This document shows, piece by piece, positions 16,329 to 22,669 of a DNA stretch of 22,669 bases. Every line of letters begins with the position of its first letter. Positions within the stretch are counted from its first letter, which is position 1. This DNA is from Nitrospirota bacterium (GTDB taxonomy: Bacteria; Nitrospirota; Thermodesulfovibrionia; UBA6902), in NCBI GenBank assembly GCA_024277515.1, contig JAJRVB010000082.1:1-22669 (forward strand). The letters run 5' to 3'. The notes beneath the pieces are model-generated. The model was not told the origin of the DNA. It saw nothing but the letters and a program-made list of their open reading frames with translations, and did not search any database. The translations under genes and the position numbers were made by a program.

Positions 16329-16386
16329 GAGAGTAAGGATAAAAGAAAGCAGAATAAATGTCAAAAGAAGAGTTATTCTCTTGCAT
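16300..16386 (-). CDS. Possible 28-codon upstream ORF overlapping argH start
   Basis: An ATG at 16386 has a good AGGAG four bases upstream and opens a 28-codon frame ending in TAA at 16302-16300, 27 bases inside argH and in another frame. The peptide is rich in aromatic residues (F and Y) with only one Arg, so it is not an obvious arginine attenuator leader. Since argH itself lacks a ribosome site, this ORF could deliver ribosomes to it. Real translation is unproven; chance is possible for so short a frame. Confidence 0.3.
   Translation of the reverse strand: MQENNSSFDIYSAFFYPYSHGKTLVRTI
16336..16364 (-). promoter_or_regulatory. Candidate sigma70 promoter at the argH start
   Basis: On the minus strand TTGACA (16364-16359) is followed after exactly 17 bases by TATCCT (16341-16336). 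The -10 ends seven bases before the argH ATG, so transcription would begin at or within a base or two of the start codon, giving a leaderless mRNA. Confidence 0.4.
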
Positions 16387-16407
16387 TCTCCTGTTTGCAC
16401 TCTTATG

Positions 16408-16413
16408 ATTATA
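16408..16413 (-). promoter_or_regulatory. Possible second -10 box upstream of argH
   Basis: A perfect TATAAT on the minus strand lies about 80 bases before the argH ATG, with only a poor -35 (ATTCAA, 17-base spacer). Transcripts from here would start just upstream of the AGGAG and ATG of the small overlapping ORF. Confidence 0.35.
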
Positions 16414-16477
16414 CTGAGGTAGGGGAGCTGTTGAATACGAGTTAATTATTAGTGCAACCAGCTAATTTCAGACCGGG

Positions 16478-16897
16478 TTACTGTTTTTTTTCTATATATC
16501 TTTCTTCAATCTCTCTCAAAAAGGTATAGAAATCATTCAAATGCTTATGGAGCACACCAATAATAATTGTGTCATTTACTTTATCATATCCATGCACAAG
16601 GACATTTCTCGTTCCCGCCATCGGTATCAGAAATCTCAACGAGTCCCCGCTGATGATGCCATTTTCAGCAAGAACAACAAATACGCCTTTATTGTCCTCA
16701 GGCTCTCTTAAGCCTTCTCTTTTTATTATTATCCTGGCTATGTCTATACATGCCTGTATTGCCACTTCAATATTTCGCTCTACAACATCCTTTGTGGTGT
16801 AGTCCTTGAGATAGGATTCAAAGGATATCTCTGAAAAACCGGAGAGTCTTCTTACCCGCTCCTGCACAACGGATATCTTTGATTTAATCGCTTCCAA
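16478..16897 (-). CDS. hepT: HepT-like toxin (HEPN/DUF86 family)
   Basis: 139 residues, all-helical, of the HepT/DUF86 HEPN family. The ribonuclease and modification motif R-x4-H-x-Y is intact: R97, H102 and Y104 in RNVLVHGY. Known HepT proteins are RNases neutralised when the partner MntA adenylylates the Tyr of this motif. The start is TTG at 16897, overlapping mntA by 14 bases, with AAGGAAG about nine bases upstream. The usual MntA-HepT order and overlap are kept, and both active motifs are intact, so the pair is probably functional. It sits just upstream of argH on the same strand. Confidence 0.9.
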   Translation of the reverse strand: MEAIKSKISVVQERVRRLSGFSEISFESYLKDYTTKDVVERNIEVAIQACIDIARIIIKREGLREPEDNKGVFVVLAENGIISGDSLRFLIPMAGTRNVLVHGYDKVNDTIIIGVLHKHLNDFYTFLREIEERYIEKKQ

Positions 16898-17324
16898 TAA
16901 GTGTCTTCCTTTTTATCTCTCTGAGTTCTTTTATAAAAGGCCTGAAATCCTGGTATTTATTGTCTATAGCCACCTCATAAAGGATTCTGTCGGCAGTATT
17001 CCCTTCATGAATGCACATACCGTCTCTTACGGTATGGTAGGCAAAACTCAAAGAAGCGCCATTTAAAACAATTACATCTATGGCTTTCTTTAACTTCTCA
17101 CCCGTCTCAACCGCCATCATTTCTGCTTCCTGCAGCGAGGTAAAGGGGTCTTTTTTGTAGAAGTCTTCATCAAAGACAAAGGCAAGGTCAATATCTGATT
17201 TTTTTCTCTCCCGGCCTGTTACAATGGATCCGAATAAATAAACAGCGATTAAGTGTCTCCTCAAAAGGTCTCTTTGAGTTATCACCTCTATTAATGACGC
17301 CCTGATTTTTTCAATTATATCCAT
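16884..17324 (-). CDS. mntA: MntA-like minimal nucleotidyltransferase antitoxin
   Basis: 146 residues of the minimal nucleotidyltransferase fold. The motif G32-S33-x10-D44-x-D46 (GSIVTGRERKKSDID) supplies two metal-binding acids; a third is likely the Asp in AIDVIVLN near residue 83. By family precedent it adds AMP groups to the Tyr of HepT and thereby blocks the toxin. A perfect TATAAT lies 25 bases upstream of the ATG. It is the first gene of the pair and diverges from the DUF1614 gene across 190 bases. Confidence 0.9.
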   Translation of the reverse strand: MDIIEKIRASLIEVITQRDLLRRHLIAVYLFGSIVTGRERKKSDIDLAFVFDEDFYKKDPFTSLQEAEMMAVETGEKLKKAIDVIVLNGASLSFAYHTVRDGMCIHEGNTADRILYEVAIDNKYQDFRPFIKELREIKRKTLIGSD

Positions 17325-17348
17325 AACCTGAATCCATTTTTATGGTAA

Positions 17349-17354
17349 ATTATA
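17349..17354 (-). promoter_or_regulatory. Probable -10 box for mntA-hepT
   Basis: TATAAT on the minus strand, 25 bases before the mntA ATG. A partial -35 (TTGTGT, 17379-17374) lies 19 bases upstream. The predicted leader would be under 20 bases. Confidence 0.45.
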
Positions 17355-17514
17355 CTATTGAATTACGAGTAAACACAAGGAAGTCCACCACCGGAATACC
17401 TAAGCTCAAGGCTGAAATTCCTCAAATCCTGCATTATCTGATATCATTTACTTGTATTGATAAAGTACTGGAACGTTTATTGACAAAAACAGTTAATTTT
17501 TCACAGGAGGCATT

Positions 17515-18174
17515 ATGTATTTTCTTCCGATATCTCTTGCAATATTTTTTCTTTTTCTGCTACTCATCCCGTTCATTATTTTTATGCTTCCTGCCGTGAC
17601 ATTCGCGAAACTGGGCCTCAGCCCTGTGGCAGGACTAGCCTTCTTCTGGTTTTCCTTGGTAGGGAGTCTGATCAATATTCCGGTCTACAGGAAGGAATTA
17701 AACTATTATGAAGGACCTGATGATATGAACACCCTTTTTAACAGGTTTTTCGGGCTGAGGATACCGGTATTTCAGAAAGAGCAGGTCATCGCCGTAAATT
17801 TCGGGGGTGCGGTGCTGCCTGGGATATTATGTCTTTATCTTCTTTCAAGAGTAAGTATTGCCCCTGTCTTTTTTGCAACTATTGTGACAACGTTTTTCTC
17901 CTATCTGCTCAGCAAGCCCGTGCATGGAGTCGGGATAGTCATTCCCGCCTTTATTCCTCCCATCATCGCAGCGGTCTCCGCGCTCATGTTTGCTGCAAAG
18001 GGAGATGCGCCTGCCGTAGCATACATTGCAGGCGTCACCGGCACGCTGATCGGGGCTGACCTGCTGCGCCTGCATCAGGTAAAAAGTTACGGGGTGTCCT
18101 TTCTCAGTATCGGAGGGGCGGGAGTGTTTGACGGGATATTCATTGTAGGGATCATATCAGTGCTTCTGGCATAA
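17515..18174 (+). CDS. DUF1614 family membrane protein
   Basis: 219 residues, strongly hydrophobic, with about six membrane segments. It resembles the DUF1614 family (Pfam PF07758): a signal-anchor-like first helix, then FFWFSLVGSLINIPVY, a short polar loop (~62-88), and a C-terminal half with SKPVHGVGIVIPAFIPP, GVTGTLIGADLLRLHQV and SIGGAGVFDGIFIVGI. The conserved GADLL and GGAGVFDGIF stretches in membrane segments suggest an intramembrane site or pore, but no function is established. The ribosome site is excellent (AGGAGG six bases upstream). It is a lone plus-strand gene that converges on the deoxyhypusine-synthase-like gene with 15 bases between stops and no terminator visible. Confidence 0.85.
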   Translation: MYFLPISLAIFFLFLLLIPFIIFMLPAVTFAKLGLSPVAGLAFFWFSLVGSLINIPVYRKELNYYEGPDDMNTLFNRFFGLRIPVFQKEQVIAVNFGGAVLPGILCLYLLSRVSIAPVFFATIVTTFFSYLLSKPVHGVGIVIPAFIPPIIAAVSALMFAAKGDAPAVAYIAGVTGTLIGADLLRLHQVKSYGVSFLSIGGAGVFDGIFIVGIISVLLA

Positions 18175-18189
18175 ACCCGGATAATGCAG

Positions 18190-19305
18190 TCAGCTATTCT
18201 TAAAGTTGCCGGTCTCTCTATAATCATCCTGCAACTGCTCAACAAGCCTTCCCCGGTTATCATTTAATCTTGAGAGAGAACGCGGTTCAGTCCTGTTCAG
18301 CACATAACTTGTGAAAAACGGCATCATAAGGCTGCAGTCACCGTAAGATACAACTGTTCCGGAAAGCGCCCCAGGGTCTATCTTGCCCCACGAAACCGCC
18401 TCTGACGGGGTTGCGCCGCTCAGGCCGCCCGTGTCAGGCCGGGCATCCGTAAACTGGATAAAAAAGTCATGGCCGTCTTCGGGAAGACCGAGGACTTCCT
18501 GAATGTGCGGCTCTGTCTGTAGTACAAAATTTTTGGGACTGCCTCCCCCGATCAGCAGAACAGCGCTCCTGCCGCCCTGCTTTTTTATGTCATATACATA
18601 ACCCGTAACTTCGTTAATGTCCCTGTGTGTCTCCATGGGGACCGCCCCGCCCTCAAGCATAAGGGCCGCCATATTCATGCCTATGCTCGAATCCGCAGGA
18701 GATGAAGTATGAACAGGAACACCTGACTCATATGCAACAGCCAGGAGGCTCTCGTCTTTGACCCCGGGGTTGATCCTGATGACTTCCCTCCCGAGGAGGG
18801 CATGGATATCCGCGCTCGAACAGGGAGCAGGCATGTTGTCCCGTTCACGCCGGAGCGTTTCCCGGATAAAAGCATCCGTATCGAGCAGGGCATGGTAATC
18901 CATAAATATGTCGTATATCCGGATAATCCCCTTTTCCCTCAGGTCCCCGTCATCCGCGGCAGAGTGTCCTTCGCAGAATTCGTAGCCCAGCGCATAATGC
19001 AGGTCATGATACAGGTTGGCCCCGGTGGACACGATCCAGTCAATCAGTCCTGACTTTATCAGCGGGATTAAACAGCTGCGGCCGATACCGGCCGGAACAA
19101 GCGCACCCGCGAGAGACACCCCGATCCTGACATTGTCCCGGGCCATGCGCCCCGCAAAAAGCTCGCACGCCTTCCTGAATGTACCGGCATTGAATGAAAA
19201 CATCGAGCTTTCAATCAGCTGGTCAACGGCCATTCCCCTCTGTATTGGACGGGGATTCAGCGGCCCCCGGCTGCCCGGACATGATGATCTGCCATGCTTC
19301 TTCAT
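18190..19305 (-). CDS. Deoxyhypusine synthase-like protein
   Basis: 371 residues of the deoxyhypusine synthase family. The segments SLAGALVPAGIG, DWIVSTGANLYHDLHYALG, and the active-site stretch SGATPSEAVSWGKI with K308 correspond to the NAD- and spermidine-binding enzyme; K308 aligns with the catalytic Lys of the WGKI motif. Bacteria lack eIF5A, so the enzyme probably acts on polyamines (homospermidine synthase-like) or an unknown acceptor. It follows glgC by 36 bases and is probably co-transcribed. The start is uncertain: the first ~24 residues are basic and Pro-rich, and an ATG at codon 25 (MAVDQLIESS) with nearby GAGGGG is an alternative, although the spacing there is too short. Confidence 0.87.
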   Translation of the reverse strand: MKKHGRSSCPGSRGPLNPRPIQRGMAVDQLIESSMFSFNAGTFRKACELFAGRMARDNVRIGVSLAGALVPAGIGRSCLIPLIKSGLIDWIVSTGANLYHDLHYALGYEFCEGHSAADDGDLREKGIIRIYDIFMDYHALLDTDAFIRETLRRERDNMPAPCSSADIHALLGREVIRINPGVKDESLLAVAYESGVPVHTSSPADSSIGMNMAALMLEGGAVPMETHRDINEVTGYVYDIKKQGGRSAVLLIGGGSPKNFVLQTEPHIQEVLGLPEDGHDFFIQFTDARPDTGGLSGATPSEAVSWGKIDPGALSGTVVSYGDCSLMMPFFTSYVLNRTEPRSLSRLNDNRGRLVEQLQDDYRETGNFKNS

Positions 19306-19341
19306 TGGTTTATTTCTGCCCCCAGATGCCCTGCTCAGCTA

Positions 19342-20562
19342 CTACAGCTTCCCTGTCTGCTTCTCACTCGCAACGACCGAAATACCGCTGGGGTCGGAGG
19401 CGGCCCTGAAATAGTGCTCTGCGCTGCCAAACCCTATCTTTATGCCTGCTTCAATAATATTGTAAGAATCAACGATGGCCTTGTTCAGCCTGCATCCCCT
19501 GCCGAGTTCAACATGGTCCATAATAATCGAATCGACTATCTCCACATCATCCTCGATAATCACACCGCGACGGATGACCGAGTTTACTATCCTGGCCTTT
19601 TTAATGACCGTGCCCTCTGCAATGATGCTGTTAGTGATTTCGCCGCCCATTATTTTTGTTGCCGGGAGATCGTTCCTGGACGCCCGTATCGGCCAGAGCT
19701 GGTTGTTCACATCAAACCTCGGCTCTTCACCGAGCATGTCCTGATGAGCGTCCCAGAAGGCCTGTATAGTCCCTACATCCCTCCAGTAACCGGCCTCCTC
19801 ATACGGCTTATTCCCCGGAATTGTGTTTGTAGCAAAATCATAAGCAAAGAGCCGCGCCCCCTCCTGAAGCATATTCGGGATAACATGTTTTCCAAAATCA
19901 TACTCTTTCTTGCGCTCCGCCTGTATAAGCCCCCTGATCAACGAGTCAGCATTGAATATATAATTGCCCATTGAGCAGTATGATCTTGTCGGGTCCCCGG
20001 GCATGGGCGGAGGGTTGTCAGGTTTTTCGAGGAAATTTTTTATCCTTCCGTTTTCATCAACATCTATGATACCGAAAGAGGAGGCATTTTCGATCGGCAC
20101 AGGCATGGATGCAACCGTACATTGCGCATCATTTTCAAGGTGATAGTTTATCATCTGCCTGATGTCCATTTTATACACATGGTCCGCGCCAAAGACGAGT
20201 ACAAGCCCCGGATTATGCTGACGAATGAGATTCATATTCTGAAATACGGCATTGGCCGTGCCCTGGAACCAGTCTTTTCCATAACGCATCTGGGGAGGGA
20301 CAACAGTAACAAAATGGTCGGTTATCAGGGCGGAAAGGCCCCAGTCCTCCCTTATGTGCTCAATCAGGGACTGGGATTTGTACTGCACAAGCAGATAAAT
20401 TGAATAGATCTGTGAATTGATGAGATTGCTGAGTACAAAATCAACAATACGATACCGTCCGCCGAACGGCACGGAAGGCTTTGAACGCTCAAAGGTGAGG
20501 GGGAAAAGGCGCTTCCCCCTTCCTCCGGCCATTATCATCGCAAGAATTTTCGGATACACCAT
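19342..20562 (-). CDS. glgC: Glucose-1-phosphate adenylyltransferase
   Basis: 406 residues, typical for bacterial GlgC, which makes ADP-glucose for glycogen. The N-terminal nucleotidyltransferase domain shows AGGRGKRLFPLTFERSKPSV-PFGG (from residue 12), YRIVDFVLSNLINS, VVPPQMRYGKDWFQGTANAV and FGADHVYKMD. The later segments SMGNYIFN and EAGYWRDVGTIQAFWDAHQDML are conserved, and a left-handed beta-helix of hexapeptides follows (VIKKARIVNSVIRRGVIIEDD onward). AAAGG lies about 12 bases upstream of the ATG. It is the first gene of a probable two-gene unit with the deoxyhypusine-synthase-like gene. Confidence 0.96.
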   Translation of the reverse strand: MVYPKILAMIMAGGRGKRLFPLTFERSKPSVPFGGRYRIVDFVLSNLINSQIYSIYLLVQYKSQSLIEHIREDWGLSALITDHFVTVVPPQMRYGKDWFQGTANAVFQNMNLIRQHNPGLVLVFGADHVYKMDIRQMINYHLENDAQCTVASMPVPIENASSFGIIDVDENGRIKNFLEKPDNPPPMPGDPTRSYCSMGNYIFNADSLIRGLIQAERKKEYDFGKHVIPNMLQEGARLFAYDFATNTIPGNKPYEEAGYWRDVGTIQAFWDAHQDMLGEEPRFDVNNQLWPIRASRNDLPATKIMGGEITNSIIAEGTVIKKARIVNSVIRRGVIIEDDVEIVDSIIMDHVELGRGCRLNKAIVDSYNIIEAGIKIGFGSAEHYFRAASDPSGISVVASEKQTGKL

Positions 20563-20603
20563 ACTGTAATTTACCTTTCAATCAAAAATGAATTCCTGAT
20601 AAC

Positions 20604-20609
20604 ATTATA
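20604..20609 (-). promoter_or_regulatory. Possible -10 box for glgC
   Basis: TATAAT on the minus strand, 42 bases before the glgC ATG, in the 107-base gap that separates it from the damaged defence genes. The -35 region is poor (TTTTGT at a 17-base spacer). Confidence 0.4.
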
Positions 20610-20669
20610 CATGATAGTTCGGAAGTACAAAAGGGCGGAAGGGGAACAGCATATAAAAAATGCAAGAAA

Positions 20670-20786
20670 TTATGCGGGCAGTTCCGTTCCCTGGTTCATG
20701 ATGTCCATATATCCGGTATAGCTGAAAAGACGGTTGCGCTTACGGGAAGTCAGTTCCCGGACAACGCCCAACCGTTCCAGATGGGC
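20670..20786 (-). pseudogene. C-terminal remnant of a Fic-family protein
   Basis: A 38-residue frame with no start codon of its own reads AHLERLGVVRELTSRKRN, RLFSYTGYMDIMNQGTELPA and then stop. This closely resembles the extreme C-terminus of Fic/DOC proteins of the class with a C-terminal winged-helix domain (LExLGIVREVTGRxRNRxFxYxxYLxILNEGTE). The catalytic Fic motif (HPFxxGNGR) is absent, so only the tail remains. It is joined in another frame to the DUF1016 fragment at about 20780-20790, the likely deletion junction. The assignment is from memory of the family. Confidence 0.7.
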
Positions 20787-21142
20787 CAGGCATCTGCAAA
20801 TGTCCGCATGTATTTTAAGTTGCGTGCGGAAAAACCGTTCATTTCCGGGAAGGCATATTTCAAGTCAGATGAAAGCCGGTCAATTACTTTGGCGCCCCAA
20901 GCGGCTTTCTCTTGTTTCTGCAAGATGTAATTGCCGATGTCCCAATACATGAGAATCTGCACAGCATTTGCAGATAAAACGGCTTTTAATCGCTCAGTCT
21001 GAACCCGCTTTTTGACGGTTGCCAGTAAATCAGCGTAATCTTCAGGCAATTCAACGGAAGAGGCAGGTACAGGCATAATCACCCCATCATGTTTGCCGTT
21101 ATCACGCCTTTTTCTTTTGGATTTGTGTTTATTCGTGTCCAT
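20750..21142 (-). pseudogene. Truncated DUF1016 (YhcG-type) N-terminal domain
   Basis: 130 residues, of which about 120 are genuine. The N-terminus is Lys/Arg-rich. Then comes a domain like DUF1016_N of YhcG/PDDEXK nucleases: ADLLATVKKRVQTERLKAVLSANAVQILMYWDIG, split here by position 38-71, then QKAAWGAK-like EKAAWGAKVIDRLSSDLKYAFP and GFSARNLKYMRTFADAWP. After AWP the frame runs into the Fic remnant out of frame, and the expected PWGHN segment plus the C-terminal nuclease domain are missing. It starts eight bases after the DUF6079 stop with GGAGTAGGA before the ATG, so it was once in that operon. A fragment, unlikely to be active. Confidence 0.8.
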
Positions 21143-21150
21143 TTGTGGTC

Positions 21151-21402
21151 CTACTCCAATACGATCCGAACTTTGCCGGGCTCCTTGCCCTTGGTAAGCT
21201 CGTCCAGATATTCCTCGAATCGCTTCTTCATCTCCGCCGGGGTCGCTGGTGAACCACCAGCCAGAAGCGCCGCACGCATATCAGCGGTTTTTACCGATAC
21301 CTTTTCCAGTCCGGAGAGCACTTCCTGCAGGGCATGGATGAAATCCTGATTGATTTCGTCCGGCATGGCCCGCTTTTTGATGAAACCGTTAACCAGTTTC
21401 TT
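21151..21402 (-). pseudogene. C-terminal remnant of DUF6079 (PglY/BrxC-like) protein
   Basis: Eighty-three residues in frame to the stop at 21151, reading KKLVNGFIKKRAMPDEINQ, then DFIHALQEVLSGLEKVSVKT, an AALLAGGSPATPAEMKKRFEEYLDE helix and the end GKVRIVLE. This is, from memory, the extreme C-terminus of DUF6079 proteins. The first in-frame ATG (21366) would give a 71-residue product, but family sequence extends upstream of it, showing that it is not an independent gene. It abuts the middle of the same protein at about 21395-21405, so a large internal block is missing. Confidence 0.75.
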
Positions 21403-21414
21403 TGGCCCACTCGG

Positions 21415-22669
21415 TTATGGTTTTACTGCGCCCCTGCAGGTCACCTCGAATGCATCTGTCATATGCTTCTGCAGCCACTGCACCAGATCCCGCAGAAAGT
21501 TCGACGATTTGGATTCGTAGGTGGACTTGGCGTGTCCGGAGGAGGTGGATGCCAGATCGAGCGCCGCGGCATAATTACTGAGTGTGGCGCGGAACTCATC
21601 ATCAGCGTTTGTCAGGCGCAGGAAGACTTCATCAGCCTTTTTTTCATCTTTGAAGTGCGGCGCTTCAAATGGCTGGATGAAATAAAGATAGAAATCCCGC
21701 GGCGGAACGGCCTTGGAGCGCTCGTTGGGTGCTCCGAAGAAAAGATACCCCATACGGGCTGCTTTACGTTCCAGCCATTCCAGTTCGTGCTGCCAGATCT
21801 TGTAGCCGGTAGCATAGGTCTGATCGGTACACTCCATGACTCTTCTCAGCGCTTCGTAGTAGTAACGGTCGAGCTGGGATGTATCGAGACTTTCAGCCCG
21901 TTTTTCGATCAGTGCGTCGAAGTCGTCAGTCTTTTTGAGATCGAGATAGTATTGCCGATTGTCCGGGTTGGCAGAGATAAACTGCCCGCTGACGGTCTTA
22001 TGGATTTCCCTTAAGACCGTCTCCACCTGAGAGAGCAGGTCATCGGCCGGATCACCTCCCAAATCCTCAATGCCCGGCTGATAAAGACAGAGCCCATCCC
22101 GCAGCTCCTTTGGCGTAGCCCCGAGCGTGGCATAGATATCGCCGGTGGTGAGCCGATGCACTGACAGGGCATGGATGAGTCGCAGAGCCATGGGCTTGTA
22201 GGCCGGGCGTGTGAAGGCCTGCTGGATGCGGGATTCCAGCACCTGGCTGCAATCGATGACCGCCTTGATGTCGGGCACGGCTCTGAAAGACGGATTCTCC
22301 CGAAGATTGGTCCAATAGGTATCGTAGGCGATGAGCCCGGGCCGGTCGTCCGGCATGTCCTGGTCGAGCATTTTTTTCATGGCCATGGAGATGGTCTTGA
22401 GTACCTCCCGCTTTTCCACCGCCGTCACCCGCTCAAAGGTGTCGATGTAGTCGGGATGCACCGGAAAGAGGCGGACGAACTCGTCCATACGCTCGTTCAT
22501 GTGACCATAGAATTTTCCGAAGGGCGTCAGGTACTCGCGTATCTTGGCCTGCTGCTCGCCGGTTTTCCTGAGCAACCGCTCGGCCACCACGAACTTGACG
22601 TCTTTGCGGGCGATGAGAATCTGATCGAAGCGGTCCTTCACCCGGCGGATACTGTCGGCCACAAAGGAA
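21415..22669 (-). pseudogene. DUF6079 (PglY/BrxC-like) phage-resistance ATPase, broken, 5' end outside window
   Basis: The frame is open to the window edge (417 residues visible), so the gene begins beyond it; a GTG at 22662 is internal. Recognisable DUF6079-type segments are EFVRLFPVHPDYIDTFERV, the adjacent AVEKREVLKTISMAM, LIHALSVHRLTTGDIYATLGAT and YLFFGAPNERSKAVPPRDFYLYF. These belong to the region after the P-loop of long (~1200-residue) ATPases found in BREX-type defence loci. The frame ends early in CRGAVKP-stop. Adding one G to the GGGG run at 21431-21434 restores the more natural CRGRSKTITEWAKE, so a frameshift is likely. After that the sequence jumps to the protein's last ~80 residues. 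Non-functional by this reading. Confidence 0.75.

Noticed and set aside
16329..16400. 24-codon N-terminal extension of argH from a GTG
   Set aside because: Hydrophobic tail not found in ArgH, and the family start MGKLWSGRF is at 16328; the region fits a promoter or leader better.
1..22669. CRISPR arrays, tRNA, rRNA, insertion sequences, integrase
   Set aside because: No regularly spaced repeats, no tRNA or rRNA-like sequence and no transposase or integrase motifs were seen in reading both strands; a tool-based search was not possible.

Overview
The window comes from the chromosome of a Gram-negative (diderm) bacterium of moderate GC content. It carries a retrograde phospholipid transport operon (mlaEFDC), phosphoheptose isomerase (gmhA), a periplasmic-type amidase and a lipoprotein. 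Most genes have AGGAGG-type ribosome binding sites. Gene content and protein style suggest Nitrospirota or a Desulfobacterota-like lineage, but this is inference; no rRNA or tRNA gene is present to settle it.

Layout. 1-1.46 kb (+): the end of an ABC-2 exporter permease, then a small four-helix membrane protein. 1.5-17.3 kb: an almost unbroken run of minus-strand genes. In transcription order these are mntA-hepT (toxin-antitoxin); argH, an FN3 lipoprotein, gmhA, an N-acetylmuramoyl-L-alanine amidase, a GerMN protein, murI and rph; radC; purH-purD-purE with a lone cyclic-nucleotide-binding-domain protein and a cold-shock-domain protein behind them; mlaE-mlaF-mlaD-mlaC; and a zf-TFIIB protein. 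17.5-18.2 kb (+): a DUF1614 membrane protein. 18.2-20.6 kb (-): glgC followed by a deoxyhypusine-synthase-like gene. 20.67-22.67 kb (-): wreckage of a phage-defence island.

Functional groups. The housekeeping core combines the late purine pathway (PurH, PurD, PurE), cell-wall and envelope work (MurI, amidase, GerMN, GmhA, Mla), RNA 3'-end processing (Rph), arginine synthesis (ArgH) and glycogen synthesis (GlgC). The right end differs: it looks more GC-rich and every gene in it is damaged. A DUF6079 (PglY/BrxC-like) ATPase gene has a frameshift and, as I recall the family, an internal deletion that joins its middle to its last ~80 residues. Eight bases downstream, a DUF1016 (YhcG-type) N-terminus is cut off and fused out of frame to the C-terminal tail of a Fic-family protein. 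I see no intact novel system. The most informative items are this decaying island, the unusual argH start region (an overlapping upstream ORF and a possible leaderless promoter), and a structured intergenic element at 1950-2043.
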